Part shown: positions 19,971-30,984 of the stretch, in pieces | Layout of the letters: each line of letters starts with the position of its first letter | How positions within the stretch are numbered: position 1 is the first letter of the stretch | NCBI GenBank assembly: GCA_030512295.1 | Contig: JAULSR010000002.1 | Coordinates: 1,736,001-1,800,000 of the forward strand | From: Bombardia bombarda | Lineage: Eukaryota; Ascomycota; Sordariomycetes; Sordariales; Lasiosphaeriaceae | Length of the DNA: 64,000 nt | Direction: 5' to 3' | Position numbers and translations under genes: made by a program | Notes under the pieces: generated by a model | The model's database searches: none | The model's input: the letters and a program-made list of their open reading frames with translations, nothing else | Told to the model about the DNA's origin: nothing

Positions 19971-22900
19971 TCAGTCAGAAGAGAAGTGTAGGAATGTCAC
20001 TTGCCCAGAGTAGTGTCCCAAGACTATCGAATTCTTGTAAACCGATACACATCGTGCGCGGTAATCAGGAGGAAGCCAGAGAAGCTTTTTTCCATCTCGA
20101 GTGATCCAATCGCCATCGACAAACAAGATAGTACCAGACGGTTTGGTGGTAGAATCCGACACACCTGAAGACGCGGAAGCGCCTGAAGCAGTTGAGGCGT
20201 CCGAGACGTCTACGTCTGGGTTGATCATGACGATACCCCTGTTTGTCTCAAGGTACTGGCCATCCGCTGAAAACGATAGAGTCGTAATACCGTACCCTTT
20301 GAGCATCTGCTGGTGCTCGCCCGTCGCCGCATCCCAGAACCGGATTGTGCGATCGCTCGAACCCGATGCAATGACCCTGCCGTCCGGTGAGAAGGCTACG
20401 GCTTTAACCCAACCGTCATGCCCCTCGAGCGTCTGCTGGTGCGCGCCCGTCGCCGCATCCCAGAGCCGGATTGTCTCATCGTTCGAACCCGACACAACGA
20501 CCCTGCCGTCCGGTGAGAAGGCTACGGCTTCAACCCAACCGTTATGCCCCTCGAGCGTCTGCCGGTGCGTGCCCGTCGCCGCATCCCAGAGCCGGATTGT
20601 TTCATCGTACGAACCCGACGCAACGACCTTGCCATCCGGTGAGAAGGCTACGGCTTTAACCCAACCGTCATGCCCCTCGAGCGTCTGCTGGTGCGCGCCC
20701 GTCGCCGCATCCCAGAGCCGGATTGTGTCATCGTTCGAACCCGACGCAACGACCCTGCCGTCCGATGAGAAGGCTACTGCCCAGACCCAGTAGCTATGCC
20801 CCTTGAGCGTCTGCAGCTGCACGCCCGTCGCCGCATCCCAGAGCCGGATTGTGTAATCGTACGAACCCGACGCAACGACCCTGCCATCCGGTGAGAAGGC
20901 TACGGCGCGGACCCAAGCGCTATGCCCCTCGAGCGTCTTCTGGTGCGCGCCTGTTGCCGCATCCCAGAGCCGGATTGTGTGATCGTCTGAACCCGACGTA
21001 ACGACCCTGCCATCCGGTGAGAAGGCTAAGGCGCGGACCGAACCGCTATGCCCCTCGAGCGTCTTCTGGTGCGCGCCTGTCGCCGCATCCCAGAGCCGGA
21101 TTGTGTGATCGTCCGAACCCGACGCAACGAACCTGCCATCCGGTGAGAAGACTACGGCGCGGACACAATTGCTATGCCCCTCGAGCGTCTGCTGGTGCGC
21201 GCTCCATCGGTCCCTGATACCTGCGGCAGACCTGATAAATGAAAGCCTTTCCTTCCAAGAATGCTCTCTAACCTCGCTTAGCCTCGGACTGAACACAAGC
21301 GCTGAGCCATATATCTGTAAGGGAGCCCGCTCCATAATCGAACCATGACTGAGAACGAACTTTTCTACGTCTTTTAAAAATCGTACCAAACCAGGTGCGG
21401 TATCCGTTCGCAGCTAATTTGAATTAATTAGGAACTGTACGTTCATTGCCCCCAGTCGGAATTGACATACCTGAGCAGCAAGAAGCTTTCTTATCGATGC
21501 TACCCCATCTGAGAGTTTCCCCAGCAGAGAAAGAACCTCGAGCCAGTGGAGCAGGTGTTCCCTCAGAAACATCAGTACCTTCCCGTTCTCCGTTAGCCCT
21601 CTTGAGAACTCGGGGCTCTCGCCGTTCATGAAGCAGAGATGATCGGCCCAGAACTCGCAAGAGTATCGTATTGAAGCTAGCGGATCTGGATTGGGAGGCG
21701 TTATATCGTCTGGTATGACGGCGAAGTCGAGATTGTATACATTCTGTCTTAGCAGCGAGGACATGGCATCGATTGAATGCTCGCTGATATCCGCATGGCT
21801 TTGGGCAGCTCCAGCTGGCTGAAGCTTAAATGTGAAGTTCTTCTCCAGGTAGTCCTTTGCCGACTGGTGAATCAGAGTGACTGTTTCTCCGGTGATCGTA
21901 AGGAATGAGCCGCAAGTCTCAACAGCTGCCTTTGTAGCATTGGGTCGCAATTCGGCAAGTATGCTGAGCTCTGATGGAGAAAGAGGGCGGAAGGCCAGAG
22001 ATATGGCTACCAAGGCTCTTTTGCAGTCTTGGGGAGGTATCATTCTCCCCTTCTCGATCCTCATCATCATATGATCATACAGATCGGTTAAGCCAGAAGG
22101 CATCTCTTTGATGTACTGAGCAGCGTAAGCCCCATGCACTTCACCGAGGGCTTTGAATGCGAGAGCCACCCAAAGGAAGGTGTTTTCTGCTCGTTCATGA
22201 ACTTCATCCGAAATCTCAGCCAGAACGATCTCATCGTACCCTGGTCTATTCCTGAGACTTGCGAGCTTGTGGCGAATGTATGCGCTGACAGGTTCCGTCA
22301 GACGTTGGGTACCTAGCTCGAGTAAGCCCTCCGAAATATCCGGAGGACCGGTGCCGGAAGTCCTGAGCTCAGCGAGAAGATCAACTTCCGGGCGGCTAGA
22401 GAGTAGCCACTTGATCTTGGGGGACAAAGAGAGTGAAGTCGCAATGAGACGGAGAAGATCCGACCGCCCTTGAGCACACTCGTCAAGAGCATCGACGGCA
22501 AGGTACACGGGAGACAACTGAGTGTCCTCCAACATATTCCGAAACGCCTCCGACAGAGCAATAAAGGCATTCTTGTCCGTGAAGAGTTTGGTGCCCGAGT
22601 CTTTGTACTTCTGAAGTAAGTGTGACACAAGACATGGCTGCTGATAAAGGAGAAGCCATATAAGGGATCTGAGGACGGCTGTAGCGTTGTTCAAGGTTGT
22701 GTCGGTACCCTGACAGAAGAAAAACGAAAGCCCTGGTGCAAGAGCGACGGGCTGACGGGAGAGTTGGCGGATAAGGCCGATCATGAGCATTGTCTTTCCT
22801 GTGCCTGCATGTCCCTTTATCCACAGTAGCCGACGTGCTTGGCAATCAGATCTGGTGTCATCCCAGTTGGTAAATGCTGCAAAGTTCGGGGTACGAAGGA

Positions 22901-24265
22901 TCCATTTGAACGCGTCGTCGAGCAGCTCATCCTTGGTCTCCTCGATCCGCTTCATATCGTGTTGCGGGTCAACAACGCAGAGATCTCTGCGGCAAGCTGA
23001 CTCGATATCATCTCTGCGAATGTCCTTCTGCAAGGAGATGAGGTCCTGGATGTCCTGATGGATGTCGCCGAGCCGCTTCTCCATTTTCTTAGCATCGTCG
23101 GCGAGCACCGCTAGGGAAGCCTTCGTCAGCTCTTGGGCGTATTGGGCAGCGTCCTTCTGTACCACGGCTTCTGCATCGGTGGCAAGACCCAGATCACCGT
23201 CCCAGTCGTCCAAACTCAACATGCCGCGGAGAAAGACGAGACCTTGGTTGCGATAGTACGAACAAACACTCTTCATCTGATACAGGAGAAGAGCTTTGTA
23301 GAGCTCGACGACCCCAACCTCCAACTGGCGCAAGACTGCTTGGAAGTCGTTGTTGGCAGCGATGTTGTTCCTGCTTAGGAGATGTTGGCTTAAGGCGCAA
23401 TACCAATCCATTCTCGAGATAACGTGGGCGATGCCGGCAAGGTTGGATCTTGTCGCTTGTGCAGGGTTCCGGAGAATCTGGGCGTTTGTTAACAGAGCTA
23501 AGACAGCAGTGGGAGGACGATCCCTTACCTGGAGCCCAATGCAAACACCTGCCCATGGAAGTGCAGCCGGCGCAGCTTGTGGCACACTTTGGATAACCGT
23601 GTCGACCATTGCCTTGGCAGACAGGATGAAATCGGCGACGTCGCCGACTCCGGTAGTTATCCTGGACGCCTTGGATATCTTCTCCTGGCCCCTTTGAACC
23701 AACTCCTTCATGTGTTGTTGTCGCATGGTTGGATCCTTCAGCTTGGCTGAGAGATCGGCTGTGGCGGCGGTCTCGTCACCGAGAACTTTTTCCAGAGTTT
23801 TCACGTACGATCCGACAAGCTCCGCGTCGTCCGTCTCAAGGCTGTCATACGCGGCGTTCCACAGCCTCTCGGACAGAGAAATAGCAGGCGTCGGTTGTTC
23901 CGCCAATCCGGGCGCCGCTGACTTGTTTGTGGGTTCGTCGGGCTGAGCTGAGGGGGAGGCTGTGATGTTGACATATCGGCATTGGTGCCAGGTCGGGCTG
24001 CTTGGGCGTCGGTGGCAGACGATGAGGAAGGGATACATGGTTGTGCCGTGATGACGGGAGGCACTTTCGATTCGTTCTCTGTACATCTCTGCTCGGAGCG
24101 TCTGAGGTCTACTGCAGAATGTAAGCTCCAGAAGGCGTAGGAGATAGCTGAAATCTTTCACATACCGGTGGACTGCGCAACAGATGAAGATGGTGATGCA
24201 GCGCGAGAGCCCCGGCGGAGCTTCTTGGACCACTCCCGCGGCTTCAGATAATCCTTCGCAGGCAT
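19971..24265 (-). CDS. NACHT-WD40 NLR-type (STAND) protein
   Basis: Exons 24265..24166, then from about 24111 (or 24088) to 23529, 23477..21471 and 21413..19971 give about 1370 aa. A short basic N-terminus is followed by a Ser/Pro linker and a NACHT_N-type domain ('SLSERLWNAAYDSLE ... IAHVISRMDWYCAL'). The NACHT ATPase follows (P-loop 'GHAGTGKTM', Walker B 'YLAVDALDEC'), then a winged-helix region and a C-terminal WD40 array. Fungal NLRs of this architecture (HET-E/HET-D type) sense non-self and trigger programmed cell death. Intron 21470..21414 joins the NACHT and WD halves; intron 23528..23478 is 51 nt and stop-free. The frame changes between the 24111 acceptor and the NACHT_N domain. Either one C is missing in the run at 23952-23956, or the acceptor at 24089-24091 is used. 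A complete, probably functional cargo gene apart from that doubt. Confidence 0.85.
20316..21197 (-). repeat. Seven near-identical 126-bp WD40 units
   Basis: Seven head-to-tail copies of a 42-residue WD repeat (template 'HQQTLEGH...TIRLWDAATG') lie inside the NLR, followed by a degenerate eighth. Most positions are invariant even at DNA level. Variation concentrates around the residues after 'LEGH' (SNC, SGS, SAW, SYW, DGW, NGW, DGW) and before 'TIRLWD' (DDH, YDY, NDD, YDE, NDE, SDR), the binding-face positions known to evolve fast in HET-E-type proteins. Confidence 0.95.
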
Positions 24266-24539
24266 AGCTTCGAGATGAGGATGCTTGCGGGGAAGACGAG
24301 GTGCTATTGCGACGGTAGCGACGAGGGTGAAGTCAAAAGCAGCATCCTGCGGAGTTATCGTGGAGCGGGGCTGAAAACCGTGGTCGGCTGGACTGGGTTT
24401 GCTGCCCAATCGTCCATGGTCGAGCAGTGGCGGTGCTGGTAGCGAGTGGCGCGAAGAACTGTCTTCTCAGATACAGGACAACGATATGAGCTTGTGCAAA
24501 TGCGCTGTGAACCCAGCCCACTGCAGATGTACCGTGAAC

Positions 24540-24642
24540 ATCAGCGACATGCTGTCTTCTGATCTGATTCTGTGCCATTCTGCGCACGAGGGCGTGACGG
24601 CGCGACGCGACTCGCAGGGGTCGTGGTGCACGCAGTAGCCTG
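24540..24642 (+). pseudogene. Caspase-like C14 (p10) fragment
   Basis: A + strand stretch reads 'SSDLILCHSAHEGVTARRDSQGSWCTQ' followed by TAG. It matches the layout of the metacaspase/caspase segment 'aDflvaySt.eGyvs.R....GSWf.q'. The catalytic His/Cys region is not visible. It lies just upstream of, and divergent from, the NLR, where fungal genomes often keep caspase-like partners. At about 30 residues this is a tentative call. Confidence 0.35.
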
Positions 24643-25368
24643 GAGTTCGTAATAATTTGGCGACTCCTAGTGTGTCGAGACAGACGAATTCTAGCTCCTC
24701 TTCCTGTGGCTGGCGAGGCGAAGACGCGCCGCACCCCGCACCCCATGCCCCGCACCATCAGGACTTGGGCCACGGCGTGATGACGAATCTGCCCCTGTGC
24801 GGCGCGCCCCGTACCGCGTCGGTTCCACGGTATTGGAACCACTCCTTTGTCGGCATGTGCGGACGGCGTAGAGACGAAGACCGCGCCGAAAGTTCGACGC
24901 GCTCGCGCTATCTACGCATTGCGTGCACATGATCCTTCCATCGGATCGCAGCGTTTACATGGTCGGTACATTCAAGTTCGACCAGACACCCCCCCCCAGG
25001 ACTTTACACCATGGTCTCGCAGCAGAGCACGAGTTTCTACCCAATCGTTAATTAGCGCAACCACGGCTTCTTTGGGCACCAACAGCTGGACAAGCCGGCA
25101 GCACCCTTAGCACTCCGCTCAGTTCATCCTCAGAAAAGCGGACATCGGTTTCTTATCAACACTTCCATTGCAACAGCAATCGGCCCCGAATCACGCCCTT
25201 GTTCGGGTCAGACCCTGTGAAAGCATCCACGAGCCGGTACAGAAGACACCAAGGAGCATTCAGGTTACTACTTACGCTTAGCTAGATGAAGCAATATCCC
25301 GTAACAAGTTACCGAAGGATCTCAGTGGAGGCAGCGGGGTAGTGTGAACCAAGATCTACCACCTAAGT
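24643..25368. other. Spacer with no supported gene
   Basis: GC-rich DNA holding only short Arg/Ser/His-rich frames on both strands. A C9 run sits near 24989. No domain is recognisable. Confidence 0.45.
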
Positions 25369-25620
25369 ATGAACTTTCCCTTCTTCCGCCCTGAGCTTAC
25401 AAGTAGTCCAAGGACCGATGAGGATGACCGAAGCAAGGCTGTTGAGATGGCTATTGTCCATGATGTTCCCGAAGCAATAGCTGGAGACACAACTCCATCC
25501 AACCTGTACATTCTTTCAAGGACATCGAGTAGTCAATGCTTTGAGAAGGCCGTTGCCAGGAGGGGGCCCTCAAATGCTACAGGAGCCGGCCCGTCAGTGG
25601 CTGTAGGCCTCAGAGCATGA
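25369..25620 (+). pseudogene. HD-domain (HDDC2/YfbR-like) gene fragment
   Basis: Within an 83-codon frame, 'KAVEMAIVHDVPEAIAGDTTPSN' matches the core of HDDC2-type 5'-deoxynucleotidases, including the metal-binding His-Asp pair and the conserved 'GDtTP'. Sequence before and after is unrelated, so only about one exon's worth of the domain is present. It cannot encode the enzyme. It looks like a captured or decayed gene piece in accessory DNA. Confidence 0.55.
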
Positions 25621-25784
25621 GACTTTTACATCATCTGCCCCTCCTGGACCGTGAGGGTTCGCACCAAATCTGGGCGGCGCCTATGTTTAGTTGTAGCCGA
25701 CTTTCGGCAGCGCTATCGGCTGCGTGGTTATGTGTCGACGTGTGGGCTTGACGTGATCCCGAGTCTAAGGACTCTGCTATGAAC

Positions 25785-26850
25785 TTATCGCTGCTTTTGA
25801 CATGACGAGCTCCAGCCGCGTTGTTGTTCGGTTGGAACTTGGGCCGTTTCGTAGGCCGGCCGTTCTCTACTCCGACCAGGAGGAAACACCCGCAACTTGG
25901 CGGGAACTAATTCGCATGGCACTTCCCGAAGACCCTGGCAGACCAAAGCGACCCAGAGGAATGTATCATTTGCGTTCGATGATAAATAAAGCGAAACATC
26001 ATCCCGTGTCTTCTGGTCATATGTCTGGATCTGTGCGAGCCGGTCAACCTCACTGCGGATGTATACACCAACGGCGGCGGAGATCGAGAGCTCGAGCGAT
26101 AGTCTCACTTTCCGGGTTGCTAGTTCTAGACGCTTTTCGATGTTTGGCCAGTTGCGACTGGAGACGAGCCACTTGACGCGCGAAGGTGTACATGATTGCT
26201 GAGCAATGAAGGCCAGAAGCAGAGGCAAGCCTGTGACGCATTCGTCGAGAGCGTCTATGATGAGGAAGGTGCTTTGCAGGTCCGGGTCCCGTAGGATGTC
26301 CGTCAAGATCTCCGACAATGCAGTCCATGCATTCACATCCTCGAACAGCTGCTTGCCCACGCCCTCATATCTCTTCCGTACATGCTTGTCGAGCGATGGC
26401 TGTTGTTTGACGAGGAGGTATATGAGACCGCGCAGCGTGGTCGTGGCGCTGTTAATGCGTGCGTCGGCGGCTTGACAGAAGAAGAAGTAGAGAAGGTCGG
26501 TGCTGGCGATGGATTTGTCTAGCTCGTCGATAATGCCGCAGAGCAGCATTGTTTTGCCCTTGCCCGGGTCGCCCTTGACCCAGAGCAACGTGCTCTCCTC
26601 GTCGAACCGCCATCGCTGAAACTCGTCATTGCCGAGCACCCACTTGTATGCGTCCCTCAGAAGGCCGTCCTTTGTTTGCTCGATACGGATCTTATCGTGA
26701 CGAGGATCGGTGGAGCGCAAGTCAGCCAAACACCTGTCTTCGGACTCGGCATATATGTTTCCGACATGGACGCGCGAGTGTCCATCTGCAGATATACTGC
26801 CAACCTGATTCGACTCCAGTTCTGTCTGGTTCTGTGTTACTGGTGAGATG
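25785..26850 (-). pseudogene. NACHT NLR fragment
   Basis: The frame runs from about 26840 ('...NQVGSISADGHSRVHVGNIYAESEDRCLADLRSTDPRHDKIRIEQTK') through an intact NACHT ATPase (P-loop 'GDPGKGKTM', Walker B 'FLIIDALDEC', 'FLWVALVCQGL') to 'LRVFPPG'. There the similarity breaks off and 30 unrelated residues precede the stop. The N-terminal effector domain and the C-terminal repeats are missing. It is related to, but clearly diverged from, the intact NLR next door. Pieces resembling an NLR N-terminal region ('LTAWEACLKELRPRLQRSS') occur on the same strand near 27030-27110, in a shifted frame. Confidence 0.7.
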
Positions 26851-27508
26851 GTGATTCAGCCAAAAGCAGCTACTTCGGCGATGCGGCCCCCGACTCCGTC
26901 ACAGACTTCATTCGAGCCGTCCTCCAGGCCCGTAATGCTGCCCCGGGAGGGGCTGAAGGTGTCCGGGTATTGGTCGAATCCCCGGGTCACAGCGACCCCT
27001 TGGAGACTGCTCGGCAGGGTCCCGCATCGATTCCGATTGAACATCCGTCTCAGAGCTCGAGCGCTGTAACCGTGGCCGAAGCTCCTTCAAGCAGGCTTCC
27101 CAGGCCGTGAGCAAGTCAACTCAGACCGAAGCGACTCCGGTACACCGCCTTCATGCCGATATCACCCAGGCTGAGGCTCCGTTTGCAGATAGTGTGGCTC
27201 AGGCCAACATCTCCCCTGTTACGACCGCCGCTGCCGTCCACCTCGCTGCTCAGGCTCTCGACAACGTCGCGATGATGTGAGGTACTCGTCGAGAGAGCGA
27301 AGCGTGCATTGCTGCGATTTGTATACTATATATTGGCGACCTGTCAATACCCGAAGCGCGTTGGCGGTGTGGATATGGAAACAAGGAGGACTAATGATGT
27401 CCTGATGAGCTAGAAAAAAGGAGGATCTTATGTCCGTTTCCATTTTCCTCCCTGTCTACCTCGCTGTTCGGCAATCTTCTGTCCTTGGCCACGATGTGTG
27501 ACTATGTT

Positions 27509-27935
27509 ATGGATCCCTTGAGGGATGTCATACTTACGCTCAGCATGGGACGATGGCGAGGACGGCCCCGCCCTGACCGAGCCCAGTGCCACCCCAGAGA
27601 CCGCCGAGCCTATGCCGCCTGCCGAACATATACTGCCAGCTGAAATCCCGCCGCTTGTGGAACCTACCGCGGCGGCTGAGGATAGCACTATCGCCAGGGA
27701 TGAGCTACCCGCTCCGCAGGACAACGAAGCCTCTCCGCAGGAGGAATCGCAAACAAGCGCTATATCGACTGAGTCGGCGACTTTCCTCGTTTCGTCACGC
27801 TACCTCATCTTGGCCTCACCTGTGTTCAAGGCAATGCTGACCGGAGGGTGGAAAGAAGGAGACAAAAATAATGGTCCGGTTCGAGGAGGCGCCGAGGACT
27901 GGGATACCGAGGCTTTGGTGATCGTGCCATCTTTC
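27509..27935 (+). pseudogene. BTB/POZ-domain gene, frameshifted and truncated
   Basis: 'MDPLRDVILTLS' at 27509 is a typical BTB start ('D..DV.L.L'). The rest of the domain lies one frame away: a Pro/Glu-rich insert, then 'FLVSSRYLILASPVFKAMLTGGWKEG' and 'EDWDTEALVIV', the conserved BTB core. A single-base shift near 27545 is needed to join them. After 'ALVIV' (about 27930) the sequence switches to unrelated DNA, so the end of the BTB fold is lost. BTB proteins dimerise and often bridge to Cul3 ubiquitin ligases; this copy should not be functional. Confidence 0.6.
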
Positions 27936-27984
27936 GGGGCGGTCCGCTCGATACGCGCCGACCCGGGGTCAAGGCCCAATGGCC

Positions 27985-28035
27985 GTGGTTGACAAAAATA
28001 TTATCCAGCTTGACATCTGTGTAAACCTTGTAATG
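27985..28035 (-). pseudogene. Kinase-fold scrap (catalytic loop)
   Basis: On the minus strand 'KVYTDVKLDNIFVNHG' matches the catalytic-loop block of fungal kinase-like proteins ('HTDVKPDNIFV'). Nothing of the kinase is recognisable on either side; upstream it abuts the truncated BTB fragment. A very short remnant. Confidence 0.35.
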
Positions 28036-28273
28036 CTGCAGCCCGCCGTCGAGCGGTTGCGGTAGTTGACAATAACCCGCAGCGTATACATGATGAGCGT
28101 CACGACCAGGAAAAGGTAGACGTTGCCGTACAGGAGCCCTGCCAGCCCGTTCCATCACATCTTTTTTTTTTAGGTGAGTGCCTCCTTAAAGGTTGAGGCC
28201 GCCGTTATACATACAAGACGTCGGGATCGAGCCTCAGGATCCTCCCATGCTCCCCTCCGTCACGCCGTACAAT

Positions 28274-29171
28274 TCACTCGACACCAACAGAGAGAATCCC
28301 GTCCTCCCAGAAGCAATACTGGTTGTCTTCATAGGATTTGGCGAGGGAATCCACTGCACAGTCAATGCCAAACTCGAGCTGCTCGTCCGTCAGAGGTTGC
28401 TGGTTCTCATTGCTCGTCATCTCAAGGTCGACAACCATAACCCTGCCGTCGGTGAGATGGAAGTTGTCCAGCTTGGTATCATCCTGCAATACCCCGAAGC
28501 GAGAAAGCGCGGTGAGGGCCTGGCGGACCAAGCGGCGAAACTCGTCCAGCTCCAGCATGCCTCCCTCAGGCGCAGCCAGGCATACGCCACCGATGTCCGA
28601 CATAAGAAGCGCTGGCGTGTTGTCGTACTGGAGTTCGCCGAAGAGCCTTGGAACGACGGTTCCCTGTAACAGGCGCAGTTTCGCGTAGGCCGCTTTCTCC
28701 GCTTCAAACTCCTCCTCCCAGTTCTTCTTCTGTTTTTTGAGGATAAGCCGCGAAGGAAGAGTCCACTCGGGAAACAGCAACTCGAACCAAGTCTGTATTT
28801 CGCATGGTAGATAGCAAAGTACCGTTCGTAGAATGGACTGCAGGAAGCTGGCCTGCAGGTGAAGACGGAGGACGTTTGAGTGCACGTTATTGGCCGGAGT
28901 AGCGGCTGCGGTGAGGATGTGCGTCCGAAAGCGAAATCGCTTACTCGTTGTTAATCTCCCGTGTCTTACTCAAAGGAAGAGGGAATAAAGGAAGATTGCA
29001 TACAATTGTCTTTGCAGGCCATGTATTAACGGGAAAATTCGGCCCCGGTTTTAGTCGCCCGGGAGGCCGGCGAGGTTTAGGTGGGGGCAGGGCGCGGCCG
29101 CCGAGCTTCGGCCCTCGCCGTTGCACTACTGGAGGGTCGTCATCGACGAAGATAATAGGTTCGTCATCCAT
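28274..29171 (-). CDS. Kinase-like (PKc-like) protein
   Basis: The supported part is 28852..28274. It has a kinase-like fold with 'EEEFEAEKAAYAKL', a hinge-like 'ALLMSDIGG', a catalytic-loop equivalent 'GVLQDDTKLDNFHL' and 'VMVVDLE' in place of DFG, a pattern seen in small fungal kinase-like proteins of unknown substrate. A likely first exon 29171..29004 ('MDDEPIIFVDDDPP...NTWPAKTI', 56 codons) joins in phase 0 through a 151-nt intron (GTATGC donor, TGCAG acceptor), giving 248 aa. The first exon is less certain than the second. No frame breaks are seen. It lies between the two recombinases and converges with nothing obvious. Confidence 0.55.
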
Positions 29172-29799
29172 ATCGGAGGGGATAATGGGTCGTGAAGCAT
29201 GGAAACTGAGAATCAAGCTTCGGTCAGGAGCGTCTTGAGAACAACAGCTCGAAGGACGTGGAAGTTTGCCTGGGATGAAATGGCAGCGTTACCAGGGGGA
29301 TTTGTCTCTTTTGGGGCTGGTCAGCGTGTGGCTTCGCCACACACTGCGCTTCCAACACCAATCATATCCCAGCGCACAGGCCAAGCAGGGTTCCGTGGGC
29401 GGGGACTTGTGGGGCCCGACTTGACGACCTCTCCAAGTCTCCCTTGGCCCCCTGGCTTTGAAGCCTGCCAGGCGCGCTCTAGGCAAGAGAGCGCCTACAC
29501 CCATCTCGCATCAACTATCTTCCACATCCCGCCGTGGCCATCACCACCCCATCCAGCACATACTGTCACATAAACCTTATGACCTATGGTTCTACCTATT
29601 TTTCACGCGTTAGAGATTTACGAGTTGGGGAGCCGGGCTAGAGAGCAGTACGCTGCAGGAAAAATAGCTTGTCTTTTTGTTTTCCCAAGTGGAAATGTCA
29701 TTCAGGCAATATCGTATCCAATCATACGGGCGGAGAGCCCTCCAACCACTGCCATGATCGCCTTTAGTCTCTCTCGATGCATCAGAAGGGAGATGACAC
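29172..29799. other. Spacer
   Basis: About 630 bases of ordinary composition with no supported coding region. The poly-pyrimidine CATCACCACC stretch near 29540 resembles leader sequence but starts no gene I can identify. Confidence 0.45.
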
Positions 29800-30856
29800 T
29801 CATCCCTGATACTCCCAGAGGCCGCTGTCGGTCTCCCACACGGCGAAATCCGGGTCCTCTTCATGCACCCACTTCATCGCTCCAGTGTAGACATCCACCA
29901 CGCGGTAGTAGCCCTCTGGATGCTCCGCCGAAAGCCGGCCGTCGCCTGTCCTCCAGGCGGGCCGACCATTATAGAACTGGCGCAGCGGCGACGTGAAGCC
30001 CCCCAGCGTGGGGTGCTGCTGAGCGCGATTTCCCTGCAGCCGCCTGAGGCCCTGGACCAGCAGCCTGTACAGCGCCTCGCGGAACGTAGTGTAGCTGTTC
30101 TCGCGCGGGATCACCCAGCAGTCCACCCGACAGTTTGCATCCTCGATATCTGCTTCCCTCGTGGCCTGGAACTGAAGGAGGAGGAGCGTCTCGCCGTCGA
30201 AGCAGTAGACCTGCGGGCACTGATATTTAGCGGCGTACCTGAGGTGTTTTGTCCAACTGTCAGTCACATGCATCACTCATCTCCAAGGCCAGAGGGGACA
30301 CCCACCCGCGGAGTTCCTTAGACAGCTTTTCCTGGTTTGAGCTGGAACTTATGTTGCCCGCCTGCCAGTACCTGGGCTTGATAAGGTTCCTTTTCATCTC
30401 GCCTATTGCGAGGACCGTCTTGGTCTGTCCATCCTTCACGCAATACATCGAGTCGACCTCCTCGGAGATGTTGTTCTCCCGCGGCGGCTTGATGTGCGAG
30501 CTCTGCGTCACCCGCGGGTACTGGTTCCAGGCGGCGAGGACGACGTTGGAGATCTCGGTGTGGAACCACAGCTCGCAGTCGGCCTCGCACTCCAGGCGCC
30601 AGGGCCTGTCGTTCGGCCGCCTTGCCTCCACGCTTGCGCGCAGTATCGTGTCATCGCTGTCCAGAGGGAGGAAGGCCCGGTCAAAGTTTGCTGTTGTCCA
30701 GTTGTCCTCGTCGATGATGGTGTGCACGATGAGGTTCCTGATCGCAGGATAACGCTGCGCCCAGGCCTTGTCGCTCTGCGTGACGTACTTGGGGTTGTGG
30801 ACCGGATTCGTGGGATGCTCTTGCAGAAGCCGATCCACAGTGATGGGGTCGCTCAT
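29800..30856 (-). CDS. PD-(D/E)XK nuclease-like protein
   Basis: Exons 30856..30306 and 30238..29800 give 329 aa. The intron has a GTGGGT donor and a CTCAG acceptor, and joins 'KELRG' to 'YAAKYQC'. The middle contains 'EEVDSMYCVKDGQTKTVLAIGEMKR', the D-X(n)-E-X-K spacing of the PD-(D/E)XK fold. It is preceded by an 'E' helix ('FHTEISNVVLAAW') and followed by a helix and strand ('ELRGYAAKYQCPQVYCFDGETLLLLQF'), the order seen in fungal restriction-endonuclease-like domains. No partner domain is attached. It is transcribed toward the NLR and away from recombinase 2, sharing with it the ~590-bp divergent region that contains the right inverted-repeat copy. Catalytic activity is inferred from the motif only. 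Confidence 0.6.
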
Positions 30857-30984
30857 GGCGCTGGCTGGATGGCGTTGGTGCGTGCGGAAGGGGGAGGTTG
30901 GGAAGTAATAGGTGAATGGAAATTTGGGTGGGAACTTAGGAGAAGGAATCGTGCATCTCGAGCGAGGGGCCTGGGCTAGTAACA

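Noticed and set aside
20101..20793. Long + strand open frame opposite the NLR WD40 array
   Set aside because: It is the antisense shadow of the 126-bp WD repeats; the multiple-of-three repeat length keeps the frame open automatically.
24333..24842. 169-codon minus frame upstream of the NLR
   Set aside because: Arg/His-rich with no domain; it overlaps the better-supported NLR exon side and the caspase-like scrap.
27826..28158. 110-codon minus frame containing the kinase-loop scrap
   Set aside because: Only about 16 residues resemble a kinase; the rest is the shadow of the BTB fragment, so only the scrap was annotated.
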